Notes under the pieces: model-generated
Seen by the model: the letters and a program-made list of their open reading frames with translations, nothing else
What the model was told of the DNA's origin: nothing
Database searches by the model: none
Origin: Kordia jejudonensis
GTDB lineage: Bacteria; Bacteroidota; Bacteroidia; Flavobacteriales; Flavobacteriaceae
Length of the DNA stretch: 36,454 bases
Assembly: GCF_001005315.1 (NCBI RefSeq)
Contig: NZ_LBMG01000053.1
Location: 1 to 36,454, forward strand
Direction: 5' to 3'
Shown: piece after piece, positions 27,759 through 36,454 of the stretch
How the letters are laid out: the number at the start of each line of letters is the position of its first letter
Numbering within the stretch: position 1 is the first letter of the stretch
Position numbers and translations under genes: made by a program

Positions 27759-28217
27759 ATGAAAACCTATATCCTTTTATTATTTTGTGTAATTAGCTTT
27801 AGCATGCATGCACAAACCGATGATGAAAAAGCGGCAAAACAAGCCGTGATTCAATTCTTTGAAGGATTTCACAAAAAGGATGCTGCTATGATGCAGGCAG
27901 TTGTGCATGAAGATATCATATTGCAAACAACCTTTATCAATAAAGACGGAGAAGCTGTTTTACGAAATCAAAAAGCTGATGGTTTTATAAAAGCTGTCGT
28001 AAATAGAGCAGAAAGTCCAACGTGGAATGAAAAGATTCTTTCCTATAACGTACAAGTTGATGGTACTATGGCAAATGTGTGGACACCGTACGAATTTTGG
28101 TTAGACGGTAAATTTCTGCATTGTGGCGTCAATTCGTTTCAACTCTTTAAAGACAACGGCAACTGGAAAATCATTTACTTAATTGATACGCGACGTAAAA
28201 AAGGATGTCGGGAATAA
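27759..28217 (+). CDS. Exported NTF2-like (SnoaL/DUF4440-type) protein
   Basis: 152 residues from ATG 27759, chosen because it begins a clean signal peptide (MKTYILLLFCVISFSMHAQ). An in-frame start at 27720 would precede it with unrelated residues. The mature part has the NTF2-fold pattern: DDEKAAKQAVIQFFEGFHKKDAAMM, then HEDIILQTTF, and WTPYEFWLDGKFLHCGVNSFQLFKDNGNWKIIYLIDTRRK in overlapping form. Members bind small ligands or act as polyketide-type isomerases; here the role is unknown. The last codons and stop are duplicated 114 bases downstream. Confidence 0.85.
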   Translation: MKTYILLLFCVISFSMHAQTDDEKAAKQAVIQFFEGFHKKDAAMMQAVVHEDIILQTTFINKDGEAVLRNQKADGFIKAVVNRAESPTWNEKILSYNVQVDGTMANVWTPYEFWLDGKFLHCGVNSFQLFKDNGNWKIIYLIDTRRKKGCRE

Positions 28218-28348
28218 TTTTAGAATGCTTCGCTTTTGGGTCGCTTTGCTTTTGGGTCACTTTGCTTTTTGGTCGTTTCGCTGGAGTTGTTAGCAACTGA
28301 ACTGTCATTCCTGTGAAGGTATCGGGAATAATTTTTGGATAGCTTCGC
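28208..28348. repeat. Duplicated gene end flanking 16-bp tandem repeats
   Basis: TCGGGAATAATTTT followed by a GCTTCGC block occurs at 28208-28233, where it contains the end and stop of the NTF2-like gene, and again at 28322-28348 with about 24 of 27 positions equal. Between the copies lie three 16-base tandem units (28228-28243, 28244-28259, 28260-28275; pattern CTTTGCTTTTGGGTCR) and a decayed fourth, then a small AGTTG/CAACT hairpin. The rest of the 311-base gap to sdaA (28349-28528) shows no gene. Confidence 0.55.
28304..28329. repeat. Degenerate GTCATTCC repeat
   Basis: GTCATTCCTGTGAAGG is the left half of the element seen at 138-160. The right arm is altered to TATCGGGAAT, keeping only ATTCC/GGAAT pairing. 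It overlaps the second copy of the duplicated gene end at 28322. Confidence 0.4.
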
Positions 28349-28528
28349 CAGTTGGTTATATCAGTATTGCTTTACTTTTGACATTATGAAGTTTAATTGT
28401 CATTACGATTTTTTTTAAAAAAACTTGAGACAATCTATTTTTTACATGAATCCATTGTACTTTCAAATCTAGTTACACTAGTAGAAAAACCTTAAATCAT
28501 TGAATCTTTTAATCAAATAAATCGAACC

Positions 28529-29947
28529 CTAACAATCTGCTAAATTTACGCCAACTGCCAATCCGCCTTCGGAAGTTTCTTTATACTTCGAATTCATATC
28601 TTTTGCAGTTTCCCACATGGTGCTAATCACTTTATCAAGTGGCACTTTTACATCTTTAGGATTGGTTTCCATCGCGAGTTCTGCTGCATTAATGGCTTTA
28701 ATGGCACCCATCGAATTTCGTTCAATACACGGTACTTGTACCAAACCACCAATAGGATCACAAGTCATTCCCAAGTGATGTTCCATGGCAATTTCGGCAG
28801 CAACCATTACTTGTTCAGGTGTTCCGCCGTACAATTCAGTCAACGCACCAGCTGCCATTGCAGACGAAACGCCAATTTCAGCTTGACAACCGCCCATAGC
28901 CGCAGAAATAGTAGCACCTTTCTTAAAAATACTTCCAATTTCGCCAGCAACTAATAAAAATCGTTTGATATGTTTAAAATCTGCTTTATGATTTTCAATA
29001 ACCATATAATACATTAAAACGGCCGGAATAACGCCAGCACTTCCGTTGGTCGGCGCTGTAACAACTCTTCCCAAAGAAGCATTCACTTCATTTACTGCCA
29101 ACGCAAAACAACTTACCCATTTAAAAATCTGGCGAAATTTCACTTCAGTCTTTCGAATTTTTTGCAACCAATCTTCGGGAGAATCATACGGTAAATCTCC
29201 TTTTAATTTTTGATGAATATCGTATGCTCTTCGTCTGACATTCAATCCGCCAGGTAAAAAACCTGTGGTATGACAGCCCAAATACATACATTCTAACATG
29301 GTTTTCCAAATTCTACGTAATTCGGCGTCAATTTCTTCAGGAAAGCGCAGTAAGGTTTCGTTTAATAAAACAATTTCAGAAATTTTCTTTTGTTCCGTTT
29401 CACAAAAATTTAATAAATCAGTTGCTTTATTTATTGGAAACGGGAAAATCCGAATTGGATGATCGGTATCTGCGTGTGTTTCATGCTCTTTAACTACAAA
29501 TCCGCCACCAATAGAATAAAAAGTAGACGAATGTATTTTGTGATCTACAATGGCATGAAACGTAATCCCATTTGGGTGAAAAGGTAAAAAATTAGTGTTG
29601 AAAATAATATCTCTACTTGGTAAAAAAGGAACCGATTTTTCTTGATTAAATGGTAAAATTTGCTGTCCATCAATCAATTTTACAATTTCTGGAATACGTT
29701 CGGTAGGAATTGTTTCAGGATCGGCGCCATACAAACCTAGTAAAACTGCCAAATCTGTAGCGTGTCCTTTTCCAGTTAATGATAACGAACCGAACAAATC
29801 TACTTTAATAGAAGTCACAGCGTCAAAAAGTGCTGCTTCTTTGAGTTCTTTAATCCAGCTTTCGGCTGCACGCCATGGTCCTAAAGTGTGCGAACTTGAA
29901 GGGCCAATGCCAATTTTTAGCATATCAAAAACACTGATATATTCCAT
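28529..29947 (-). CDS. sdaA: L-serine ammonia-lyase, iron-sulfur-dependent, single chain
   Basis: 472 residues with the beta and alpha parts fused. It converts L-serine to pyruvate and ammonia using a 4Fe-4S cluster. Motifs: [18 protein letters not shown] near the N-terminus, [17 protein letters not shown], and [13 protein letters not shown] and VPCIERN supplying Cys354, Cys396 and Cys407. Their spacing (42 and 11) is the same as in the Legionella enzyme. The chain ends GVNLADC with Cys472 as the very last residue, matching the known tail-in-mouth arrangement in which the C-terminal Cys occupies the fourth iron position until serine displaces it. Confidence 0.96.
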   Translation of the reverse strand: MEYISVFDMLKIGIGPSSSHTLGPWRAAESWIKELKEAALFDAVTSIKVDLFGSLSLTGKGHATDLAVLLGLYGADPETIPTERIPEIVKLIDGQQILPFNQEKSVPFLPSRDIIFNTNFLPFHPNGITFHAIVDHKIHSSTFYSIGGGFVVKEHETHADTDHPIRIFPFPINKATDLLNFCETEQKKISEIVLLNETLLRFPEEIDAELRRIWKTMLECMYLGCHTTGFLPGGLNVRRRAYDIHQKLKGDLPYDSPEDWLQKIRKTEVKFRQIFKWVSCFALAVNEVNASLGRVVTAPTNGSAGVIPAVLMYYMVIENHKADFKHIKRFLLVAGEIGSIFKKGATISAAMGGCQAEIGVSSAMAAGALTELYGGTPEQVMVAAEIAMEHHLGMTCDPIGGLVQVPCIERNSMGAIKAINAAELAMETNPKDVKVPLDKVISTMWETAKDMNSKYKETSEGGLAVGVNLADC

Positions 29948-30378
29948 AATTAGTATAATTACTTCTGTGCGGTAAATATACTTTTATTGTTTGAAATTTG
30001 CGAAGATTTATTCTTTTTTCAAACGTTTTCGTAAAAAAGTCAATAGTCTTCTAAATTACTAGCGTTTTCAATGGAATCACAAATAGACACGCGTAAGTTC
30101 CGTATAAAACAAAGTGTCTAAGACTTCCAGTTCATTTCATATCTTCATGCGTTTCATTACCCACGTATGTGGTGCCGTGACAGCAAATAAAATAAAAGAA
30201 CTAAGTTTTGAATACTAAGAAAAGTACAAATATTTACAATAACTCTCTAAAATAATTACATCTCATCTTTATTTTTTTAAAATACACATGCATAGAAAGT
30301 TGCAACAGGAAAACAAATACCATAAGTAAAACATATTGAATCAGCGCTAAAGAAATCTTAATACCATTACACTAAGTG

Positions 30379-30416
30379 AAACCTGAAATTTTAACGTAGA
30401 AATTCGAGGTTTTTTT
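30379..30416 (+). terminator. Terminator-like hairpin in the sdaA-dnaK gap
   Basis: AAACCT (30379-30384) pairs with AGGTTT (30407-30412), with further pairing of GAA(A)TTT and AAATTC inside, followed by a T-run to 30416. It faces the plus strand, yet no plus-strand gene precedes it in the 683-base gap 29948-30630. Apart from this and the promoter-like site at 30536 I see no gene in that gap. A GACAC/GTGTC inverted repeat lies near 30088-30113. Confidence 0.4.
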
Positions 30417-30535
30417 ATGTGTTCAATTCAGAAAGCAATACGTTTTGCAATAACACACAGCGACTATTTATGACAACCTGTCATTTTTTTTGCCATAATT
30501 TCAAACAAATCTGACAAAACTTTATCATTTTGGAG

Positions 30536-30552
30536 TTGGCACAGTCATTGAC
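30536..30552 (+). promoter_or_regulatory. Sigma-54-like site upstream of dnaK
   Basis: TTGGCACAGTCATTGAC has GG and the downstream G of TTG twelve bases apart, the spacing of the -24/-12 promoter consensus TGGCAC-N5-TTGC. The -24 half is perfect, but the -12 GC is GA. A start near 30562 would leave a leader of about 70 bases. No TAnnTTTG match was found closer to dnaK. Confidence 0.3.
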
Positions 30553-30630
30553 TTATACAACTCGAATTAGAAAATTTCACAGTAAAAATAAAGTATAACA
30601 CAACACAATAGATAAAAGTTTAAATAAGTT

Positions 30631-32538
30631 ATGAGTAAAATTATTGGAATCGATTTAGGAACTACCAACTCATGTGTTTCTGTAATGGAAGGAAACGAGC
30701 CAGTAGTAATTGCAAATGCTGAGGGAAAAAGAACAACTCCTTCTGTTATTGCTTTTGTTGAAGGTGGAGAAATCAAAGTTGGAGATCCTGCAAAAAGACA
30801 ATCTGTAACAAACCCAACAAAAACGGTATATTCTATCAAGCGTTTTATGGGGAATAAATTCTCAGATTCTTCTAAAGAAGCAGGACGTGTTCCATATAAA
30901 GTAGTAAAAGGAGACAATGATACGCCACGAGTTGATATCGACGGACGTTTATATTCTCCACAAGAATTATCAGCAATGATTCTTCAAAAAATGAAGAAAA
31001 CTGCCGAAGAATTCTTAGGACAAGATGTTTCAGAAGCTGTAATTACAGTTCCTGCATATTTTAATGATGCACAACGTCAGGCAACGAAAGAAGCAGGAGA
31101 AATTGCAGGATTAAAAGTAAGAAGAATTATCAATGAGCCAACTGCTGCGGCATTAGCTTATGGAATGGATAAAAAAGGTACAGATCAAAAAATCGTTGTC
31201 TTTGACTTTGGAGGTGGAACACATGATGTTTCTATCTTAGAATTAGGAGACGGAGTTTTTGAAGTATTATCTACTGACGGAGATACACATTTAGGTGGAG
31301 ATGATGTTGATGAGAAAATCATTAACTGGTTGGCAGATGAGTTCAACAATGAAGAAGGAATGGATTTACGTAAAGATCCAATGGCTTTACAACGTTTAAA
31401 AGAAGCGTCTGAAAAAGCTAAAATTGAATTATCAAGTACCACTTCGACAGAAATTAACTTGCCATACATTACGGCAACAGCTAGTGGACCAAAACACTTG
31501 GTACGTACATTATCTAGAGCAAAATTTGAGCAATTAATTGACGATTTAGTAAAAAGAACAATCGAACCTTGCCAAACAGCATTAAAAAATGCAAGTTTAT
31601 CTACAGGAGATATTGACGAAATCATCTTAGTTGGAGGTTCTACACGTATTCCTGCAGTACAAGAAGCAGTAGAAAAGTTCTTTGGTAAAAAACCAAGTAA
31701 AGGTGTAAACCCTGATGAAGTTGTAGCAATTGGAGCAGCAATTCAAGGTGGAGTATTAACAGGAGATGTAAAAGACGTATTATTATTAGACGTAACACCA
31801 CTTTCTCTTGGAATTGAGACGATGGGGAATGTAATGACGAAGCTAATTGAAGCAAACACTACAATTCCAACAAAGAAATCTCAAGTATTCTCTACGGCAG
31901 CAGACAATCAGCCATCTGTGGAAATTCACGTATTACAAGGTGAACGTCCAATGGCAGCAAACAACAAAACAATTGGTCGTTTCCATTTAGATGGAATTCC
32001 ACCAGCACAACGAGGCGTTCCTCAAATTGAAGTAACGTTTGATATTGATGCAAACGGAATTATCAATGTTTCTGCGAAAGATAAAGGAACAAACAAAGAG
32101 CAAAACATTCGTATTGAAGCTTCTTCAGGATTAACAGAAGAAGAAATCGAAAGAATGAAGCAAGAAGCAGAAGCAAATGCTGAAGCTGATAAAAAAGCAA
32201 AAGAAACTGTTGATAAATTGAACGAAGCAGATTCAATGATTTTCCAAACAGAAAAGCAATTAAAAGAATTTGGTGATAAATTATCGGATGATAAGAAAAA
32301 GCCAATTGAAGATGCTTTGGAAGAGTTGAAAAAGGCGTATGAAACAAAAGATATCGCAGTAATTGATCCAGCTTTAGAGAAAATCAACGAAGCTTGGAAA
32401 GTTGCAAGTGAAGAAATGTACAAAGCGCAAGCAGAAGCACAACAAGGCGGTGCAGCAGGACCAGAAGCGTCAGCTCCAACAGGAGATGATAAAGACGGAG
32501 AAGATGTACAAGACGTAGACTTCGAAGAAGTCAAGTAG
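30631..32538 (+). CDS. dnaK: Molecular chaperone DnaK (Hsp70)
   Basis: 635 residues. The ATP-binding domain starts [17 protein letters not shown]; phosphate-2 motif [15 protein letters not shown]; adenosine motif [15 protein letters not shown]; interdomain linker [18 protein letters not shown]; substrate-binding domain to about residue 600; Gly/Ala-rich tail ending QDVDFEEVK, close to the usual EEVK/EEVD-like end. His replaces the usual Phe in GGGTFDVS, a change I would not expect to stop activity. It folds and refolds cytoplasmic proteins with DnaJ and GrpE, whose genes are not here. The last eight codons are duplicated just downstream with a repeat element between the copies. Confidence 0.98.
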   Translation: MSKIIGIDLGTTNSCVSVMEGNEPVVIANAEGKRTTPSVIAFVEGGEIKVGDPAKRQSVTNPTKTVYSIKRFMGNKFSDSSKEAGRVPYKVVKGDNDTPRVDIDGRLYSPQELSAMILQKMKKTAEEFLGQDVSEAVITVPAYFNDAQRQATKEAGEIAGLKVRRIINEPTAAALAYGMDKKGTDQKIVVFDFGGGTHDVSILELGDGVFEVLSTDGDTHLGGDDVDEKIINWLADEFNNEEGMDLRKDPMALQRLKEASEKAKIELSSTTSTEINLPYITATASGPKHLVRTLSRAKFEQLIDDLVKRTIEPCQTALKNASLSTGDIDEIILVGGSTRIPAVQEAVEKFFGKKPSKGVNPDEVVAIGAAIQGGVLTGDVKDVLLLDVTPLSLGIETMGNVMTKLIEANTTIPTKKSQVFSTAADNQPSVEIHVLQGERPMAANNKTIGRFHLDGIPPAQRGVPQIEVTFDIDANGIINVSAKDKGTNKEQNIRIEASSGLTEEEIERMKQEAEANAEADKKAKETVDKLNEADSMIFQTEKQLKEFGDKLSDDKKKPIEDALEELKKAYETKDIAVIDPALEKINEAWKVASEEMYKAQAEAQQGGAAGPEASAPTGDDKDGEDVQDVDFEEVK

Positions 32539-32584
32539 CCTGTCTTGAGCGGAGTCGAAAGGTAGACTTCGAAGAAGTGAAGTA
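32515..32584. repeat. Duplicated dnaK 3' end around a GAGCGGAGTCGA element
   Basis: A 23-base block starting GTAGACTTCGAAGAAGT occurs at 32515-32537, where it is the end of dnaK including the first bases of the stop, and at 32562-32584, with one difference (C32532 against G). The 24 bases between the copies contain TGTCTTGAGCGGAGTCGAAAG, the common flavobacterial intergenic repeat. The second copy would encode the same VDFEEVK ending followed by TAA but is no longer in frame or translated. Confidence 0.8.
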
Positions 32585-32608
32585 ATCTCACTTTTATATA
32601 TAAAGTAG

Positions 32609-32638
32609 AAAACCAGCTCAATTGAGCTGGTTTTTTTA
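32609..32638. terminator. Terminator after dnaK, possibly bidirectional
   Basis: Stem AAAACCAGCTC (32609-32619) and GAGCTGGTTTT (32624-32634), loop AATT, with a run of T continuing to about 32637. It serves dnaK and, read in reverse, lies 29 bases after the stop of the convergent T9SS gene, where the stem also ends in T. Confidence 0.87.
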
Positions 32639-32666
32639 TTGATAATTTTAAAATTTTAATTATTCT

Positions 32667-35600
32667 TTATTTGACAATTATTTGATGACTTTCTACTGTT
32701 TTATCCATGTAAATCTTTAAAACATAAATTCCAGTAGTTAAACGATTTGTAATTACCTTAGCTTCATAGTTAGATATGATAACTTTTTCTTTAAATCGAC
32801 CATAAATGTCATATAATTCTCCTTGTATTTCTTGTTGATTTTGAGGAGTTTTAGAAGTATCTTTTAGCTGTATATTTATAATGCCGTTTGATGGATTTGG
32901 TGATACAGTAAAAAATCTTGGATAAAATTGGGCATTACCACCTTCGTTGACATGAAATTCCTTATCAACTGGAATAAAACCGCAAGTATTAGTTATACGA
33001 GCTTGAACTATGTAATCTCCCTCAGGAACATTACTATTAGCAGTGACAACAATCGTTTTTCCGTTTCCTGTTGGTTGTATAGTGAAATATTGAATTGCAT
33101 TAGGGAATGAGTAGCTAAATATTGTCCAGTTTATTGAGCTAAAAGAACTTACACTGTTAGTGTTTACTGAAAATACAGCACTATCCGTTGGACCAGGATT
33201 CAAATCATTATCTCCACTAATAGTTGGGCTACCTGTAGGAACTCCTAAATAAATTCGTTTTGTTCTAACAACAAAACCACATCTAGGTGAGTTAATTTGA
33301 GCCGTAAGCGTAACAAATCCATTAAACCCAGGTGCTTTTGTTAAAGTAATTTGTGCATTATTATTTCCAGTAATAATTGCCGAATTTGGATTGTCTAAAG
33401 TCCAAGTAACTGTAGTGAAATTATCTAAACCATTTATTATATAAATAGCCGAATTACATACCAAACCAGGTCCTGATATCAAATCTTCATCACAAAACAT
33501 AGAACAATTTGTAAATATTGGGTTTTGATTATCATTTAATTCTGCAAATAACCAATCACCGTTTCTTCTATTAAAAGAAATATGTGCGCTATTATTATTG
33601 GCGATATTGAAAGGATCAAAATGGGTTACAAAATTTTCAAAAGGACTATTTTTTGGTGCAGCTGGTGGCGTTTCACCTACATAATCTCTTCGGTAGTCAA
33701 AATCATCAAGATTTGTAGTCCCTGAACCTGCATCAAGCGAACTTGCAGTAGGAATAAAACCGTAGGCTTGTGTTTGAATGTCTCCTAAGAAATTAGAAAT
33801 GGCACTAGGTAATTCATTTAATACGCTTTCAGGATTAAACCATCCACCACCATAAGTGTCATATGGAAGGATTCCATTTGGTTGATGTTGCGTAACTTTA
33901 GTGAAATTCACATTCACAGGAATAAACCATAATACCTTCTTTTTATATCGAATACGGCCATAATAGATTTCTTTGTTTTGGTTGAGTTGTACCATAGGTC
34001 TCATATAAAAATCGATGTCATATGATGAACTTCCTGGAACTATTGCTAGTGTAGTAAGCCAAACGGCATCAAGAAAATCTCCTCCAATTACCAGTGCTGC
34101 GGCAACACCTAAATCTGTAATACCAATTACAGCATTCAGAACTGTTTTATCTGCAGCATCTTTTGATATTCCAGTAATATCACCTTGTATTGCTTGTGTG
34201 ACACCACATTCGCTACCGTTAGAAATGGCAATATTCCGTATAGGAACATTAGGATCTCCTTGTGGGTAGCCCATATTGCTCAACTCTAGTTGCCAAACAT
34301 CATGAACACCATTGAAAATAGTATAATTTGGCGCAACCCAATTGTAAAGCATTTGTCGAGAAGCTGGGAAATCTGCAACGCCCAAATACTCACTTGGAGC
34401 TACATATTGATCTACGCTTAAATTTGTTCCATAAATATCATTTAATGAATCTGCAAAAATAGCTGCACCGTCATAGGCTAGTGGAATTAATACATCAGCA
34501 AACGCATATGCGATCGGCAATCTTTGATATAAGCCTTTGATATGACGATTAAAATGTTGCAATGATATCGGTGTATTGGCACCTAAGTGTGGCGCATCGT
34601 GACTTATATAGAGAGTAGTGTCATGGTTAAAATTTTGATTTTGTTCAATATCTGCCAACGCATAACGCGCTACCAAACCACCCATACTTTGTCCAATTAC
34701 AGTATTTGGTGTGTTCGTAGTTTTAGTATCATTTACCCAACGAATTGCTTCCTGAAAGGCAAATGCGTTCCGCTGTATGAAGTCAACGCCATTATCCCAA
34801 TCAACATAAATGATATCATAGGTGTCTAGTTCGTTTTGTAATAATGCAGATCGTGATTGGTTAAAAAGATAACTTTCGATAAAATCTTCAATATTACTAT
34901 CGCCAGCTTCCTGTTCAGGGTTTAAAACGGCGCCTGTATCAAATCCTTCGGCAACAATCAGCGGATTGGTAATTTGATTGTCACCATCTGCATCTCTAAT
35001 ATACAATGTAGCAGTTGCGTTTTTTCCATAATAGGGAACTGTTGCAGTAACAGTAGTCTTGAAATAGACATCCAAATTTGGATTTTCCTGAAAAGTATTT
35101 CCAGTTTGGCTGCGTGGTTGTAATGTTGTCAGGTTCTGAGCAGATTGTGTTTGTAACCCTTTTTTAATAACCACTTCGGAGTGACTATATAGAATGGTAC
35201 CATTTGTTAAGTTTAATTTATACTTCCAAACATAAGTGCCAGTTTGTGTATAACTTACATTGAGTATTTGGTTGTAAGCAATAGTTCTGTAGCCTAAACC
35301 ATCTTGAAAATCGACGGCTACACTTTGTATCTGAGAAGGATAGTTGGATAGAAAAATGTTTTGTGGCAATTTTACTTGTACATTTAGTCCTTTGTACTGA
35401 TTTACAGAAGGCGCCAGTACAAACATACTTTTTTCTTCATACGGATTTTGCCACGTACCACGATTGTAAACATCGTATACTTGATTATTAATCACTGTTA
35501 CTTTGCCAGAAGTCCGTGCATCGTCTTTAAATTTACTATATTTAAAATAAAGCCCTCCAAGTGTTATAATTCCTTGTGTTCGTTGATTGTGCCAAAGTTT

Positions 35601-35942
35601 TTCAAAATCTACGGGTTGCATAAACCCTGTATTTACCTCCCGAATACGTGATGAAATTAGAGTATAAAAAGATTCGTGGACAGTAGCTCGGCTGGTATGA
35701 TTTTCGTTGGTCAAATTACCGTCATATGCTGTTAAATCTACATATTCTAGTCCAAAATCGGTTAAAATACCATGTGGGACTCGGTTCTTTTCTAGGTGTT
35801 CAAAAATGGTGCTAATTTGTGTAGCATACGGAACATAGACTTCATCATCATCAATTGTTGGTCCGATAGGACCTAATTGAGCAAACACTCCTTGCATACA
35901 GCACAGAAATAATAATGGTACTAAAAGATACTTTTTTTTCAT
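32667..35942 (-). CDS. T9SS-exported lipase-like protein with C-terminal sorting domain
   Basis: 1,091 residues from ATG 35942, which starts a signal peptide MKKKYLLVPLLFLCCMQ ending VFAQ. The in-frame ATG at 35987 would precede it. Around residues 340-480 an alpha/beta-hydrolase pattern is seen: PLIVAEGFDTGAV, then YDIIYVDWDNGVDFIQRNA, then the nucleophile elbow GQSMGGLVARYAL with Ser419, and HDAPHLGAN. This looks like the PGAP1/triacylglycerol-lipase group. The later half has Ig/PKD-like beta domains (for example GPGLVCNSAIYII and GDNDLNPGPTDSAVFSV). The last 80 residues (FTVSPNPSNGIINIQL to the end) are a type A T9SS sorting domain, so it should be secreted or fixed on the cell surface. 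Substrate unknown. Confidence 0.88.
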   Translation of the reverse strand: MKKKYLLVPLLFLCCMQGVFAQLGPIGPTIDDDEVYVPYATQISTIFEHLEKNRVPHGILTDFGLEYVDLTAYDGNLTNENHTSRATVHESFYTLISSRIREVNTGFMQPVDFEKLWHNQRTQGIITLGGLYFKYSKFKDDARTSGKVTVINNQVYDVYNRGTWQNPYEEKSMFVLAPSVNQYKGLNVQVKLPQNIFLSNYPSQIQSVAVDFQDGLGYRTIAYNQILNVSYTQTGTYVWKYKLNLTNGTILYSHSEVVIKKGLQTQSAQNLTTLQPRSQTGNTFQENPNLDVYFKTTVTATVPYYGKNATATLYIRDADGDNQITNPLIVAEGFDTGAVLNPEQEAGDSNIEDFIESYLFNQSRSALLQNELDTYDIIYVDWDNGVDFIQRNAFAFQEAIRWVNDTKTTNTPNTVIGQSMGGLVARYALADIEQNQNFNHDTTLYISHDAPHLGANTPISLQHFNRHIKGLYQRLPIAYAFADVLIPLAYDGAAIFADSLNDIYGTNLSVDQYVAPSEYLGVADFPASRQMLYNWVAPNYTIFNGVHDVWQLELSNMGYPQGDPNVPIRNIAISNGSECGVTQAIQGDITGISKDAADKTVLNAVIGITDLGVAAALVIGGDFLDAVWLTTLAIVPGSSSYDIDFYMRPMVQLNQNKEIYYGRIRYKKKVLWFIPVNVNFTKVTQHQPNGILPYDTYGGGWFNPESVLNELPSAISNFLGDIQTQAYGFIPTASSLDAGSGTTNLDDFDYRRDYVGETPPAAPKNSPFENFVTHFDPFNIANNNSAHISFNRRNGDWLFAELNDNQNPIFTNCSMFCDEDLISGPGLVCNSAIYIINGLDNFTTVTWTLDNPNSAIITGNNNAQITLTKAPGFNGFVTLTAQINSPRCGFVVRTKRIYLGVPTGSPTISGDNDLNPGPTDSAVFSVNTNSVSSFSSINWTIFSYSFPNAIQYFTIQPTGNGKTIVVTANSNVPEGDYIVQARITNTCGFIPVDKEFHVNEGGNAQFYPRFFTVSPNPSNGIINIQLKDTSKTPQNQQEIQGELYDIYGRFKEKVIISNYEAKVITNRLTTGIYVLKIYMDKTVESHQIIVK

Positions 35943-36038
35943 GAATATATTTGTTTGGTTAAAATTTACTATTGATTTCCCTCTCAAACTATTACACCGT
36001 ATTACTTGTGTTTAGTTTGAAAATTATAGTTGAAGATT

Positions 36039-36059
36039 AAAAATGGCTAGATTTCTAGC
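36039..36059 (-). terminator. Weak terminator-like hairpin behind the DUF6252-like gene
   Basis: GCTAG (36046-36050) and CTAGC (36055-36059) with a 4-base loop. On the minus strand the stem is followed by CCA and five T. It lies 34 bases after the stop at 36093. The short stem makes it a modest call. Confidence 0.3.
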
Positions 36060-36092
36060 GCTAAAGATATTTTGATTGTTGCTGCTATAAAA

Positions 36093-36454
36093 TTAGTATT
36101 GATAATCAAAGCGTCCATCTCGGATTTCTACGATTTCTCCATCGGTATTAACTGCATCAAACCAAAAGATACCAGAGATAATGGAGTTGGAAAGATCGAT
36201 TCTTGTGATGGTTAGTTCGCCCGTGATTGAACTATTAGTTTTATAGAGATTCAATACTGAGGTAGAATATGTTCCTCCTCCTCCAGTATAGTCCCCATCA
36301 TCATCAAAATTTTTATTCAAGATATAGGTTTGATTTGCTTGTAATTCAATGAAACCAGTACCAATATTTACAGTTTTGTTATTTATACCTTCTTGGTCTT
36401 TAAAGGTTAGTCCAAAAAAGAATTCTCCATTCACAAATTCATAATTTACCACTA
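36093..36454 (-). CDS. DUF6252-like protein, C-terminal part (runs off the window)
   Basis: About 120 residues are visible and the reading frame is still open at the window edge, so the true start lies beyond 36454. The GTG at 36450-36452 is an edge artefact, not a chosen start. The ending, GIFWFDAVNTDGEIVEIRDGRFDYQY, here in overlapping form, matches the FDAVNxxGExVExxxGRFD ending typical of DUF6252 proteins, usually small exported lipoproteins in Flavobacteriia with no assigned role. It is on the same strand as the T9SS gene, 150 bases upstream of that gene's start. Confidence 0.7.
   Translation of the reverse strand, partial: VVNYEFVNGEFFFGLTFKDQEGINNKTVNIGTGFIELQANQTYILNKNFDDDGDYTGGGGTYSTSVLNLYKTNSSITGELTITRIDLSNSIISGIFWFDAVNTDGEIVEIRDGRFDYQY

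Noticed and set aside
29948-30378. tmRNA or another known structural RNA in the sdaA-dnaK gap
   Set aside because: I looked for acceptor-like ends and conserved cores and found none.
30631-32538. His in place of Phe in the DnaK GGGTFDVS motif as a defect
   Set aside because: The rest of the ATPase domain is intact. A single change at this site is not enough to call loss of function.

Overview
The window looks like a chromosomal segment of a marine Flavobacteriaceae member, possibly close to Kordia. The genus is an inference from overall gene style, not from a search. The supporting signs are low GC, TAnnTTTG-type promoter elements, a type IX secretion sorting domain, DUF3857/transglutaminase proteins, a Bacteroidota double-glycine peptide precursor, few Shine-Dalgarno sequences, and the GAGCGnAGTCGA and GTCATTCC hairpin repeats common in this family.

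Layout. Positions 1-578 are gene-free and hold a cluster of hairpin repeats plus a C/A-rich tract. tsaD (-) and tamB (+) follow, divergently arranged. Positions 6270-6858 carry an unusual degenerate 21-bp array with half-sites about every 10.5 bp. Positions 6859-11469 are a probable accessory operon of five secreted proteins: an HExxH lipoprotein, three related unknown proteins, and a TIMP-like CxC protein. A strong terminator and a promoter then lead into a sugar-metabolism block (pfkA, gapA, a BadF-type N-acetylglucosamine kinase). An unlisted 54-residue lanthipeptide-like precursor lies at 14926-15090 (-), followed by guaC (-). Positions 16592-23819 form a three-gene operon: a giant TPR/MORN-type repeat protein, a DUF3857 transglutaminase, and a catalytically dead paralogue. 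rluA-type pseudouridine synthase and panB follow on the minus strand. After an intergenic region with a possible small RNA comes a three-gene minus operon (YciI-like, GyrI-like, bile-acid:sodium symporter family). Next are an NTF2-like secreted protein (+), sdaA (-), dnaK (+), a very large T9SS-exported lipase-like protein (-) and the C-terminal part of a DUF6252-like protein (-) running off the window end.

Most of the gene content is housekeeping. The accessory interest lies in (i) the secreted-protein operon and the helically phased DNA array upstream of it, (ii) the orphan RiPP precursor, (iii) repeat elements associated with duplicated gene 3' ends (dnaK and the NTF2-like gene), and (iv) G-rich tracts directly downstream of the stop codons of three minus-strand genes. 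I saw no tRNA, rRNA, CRISPR array, transposase or phage gene.
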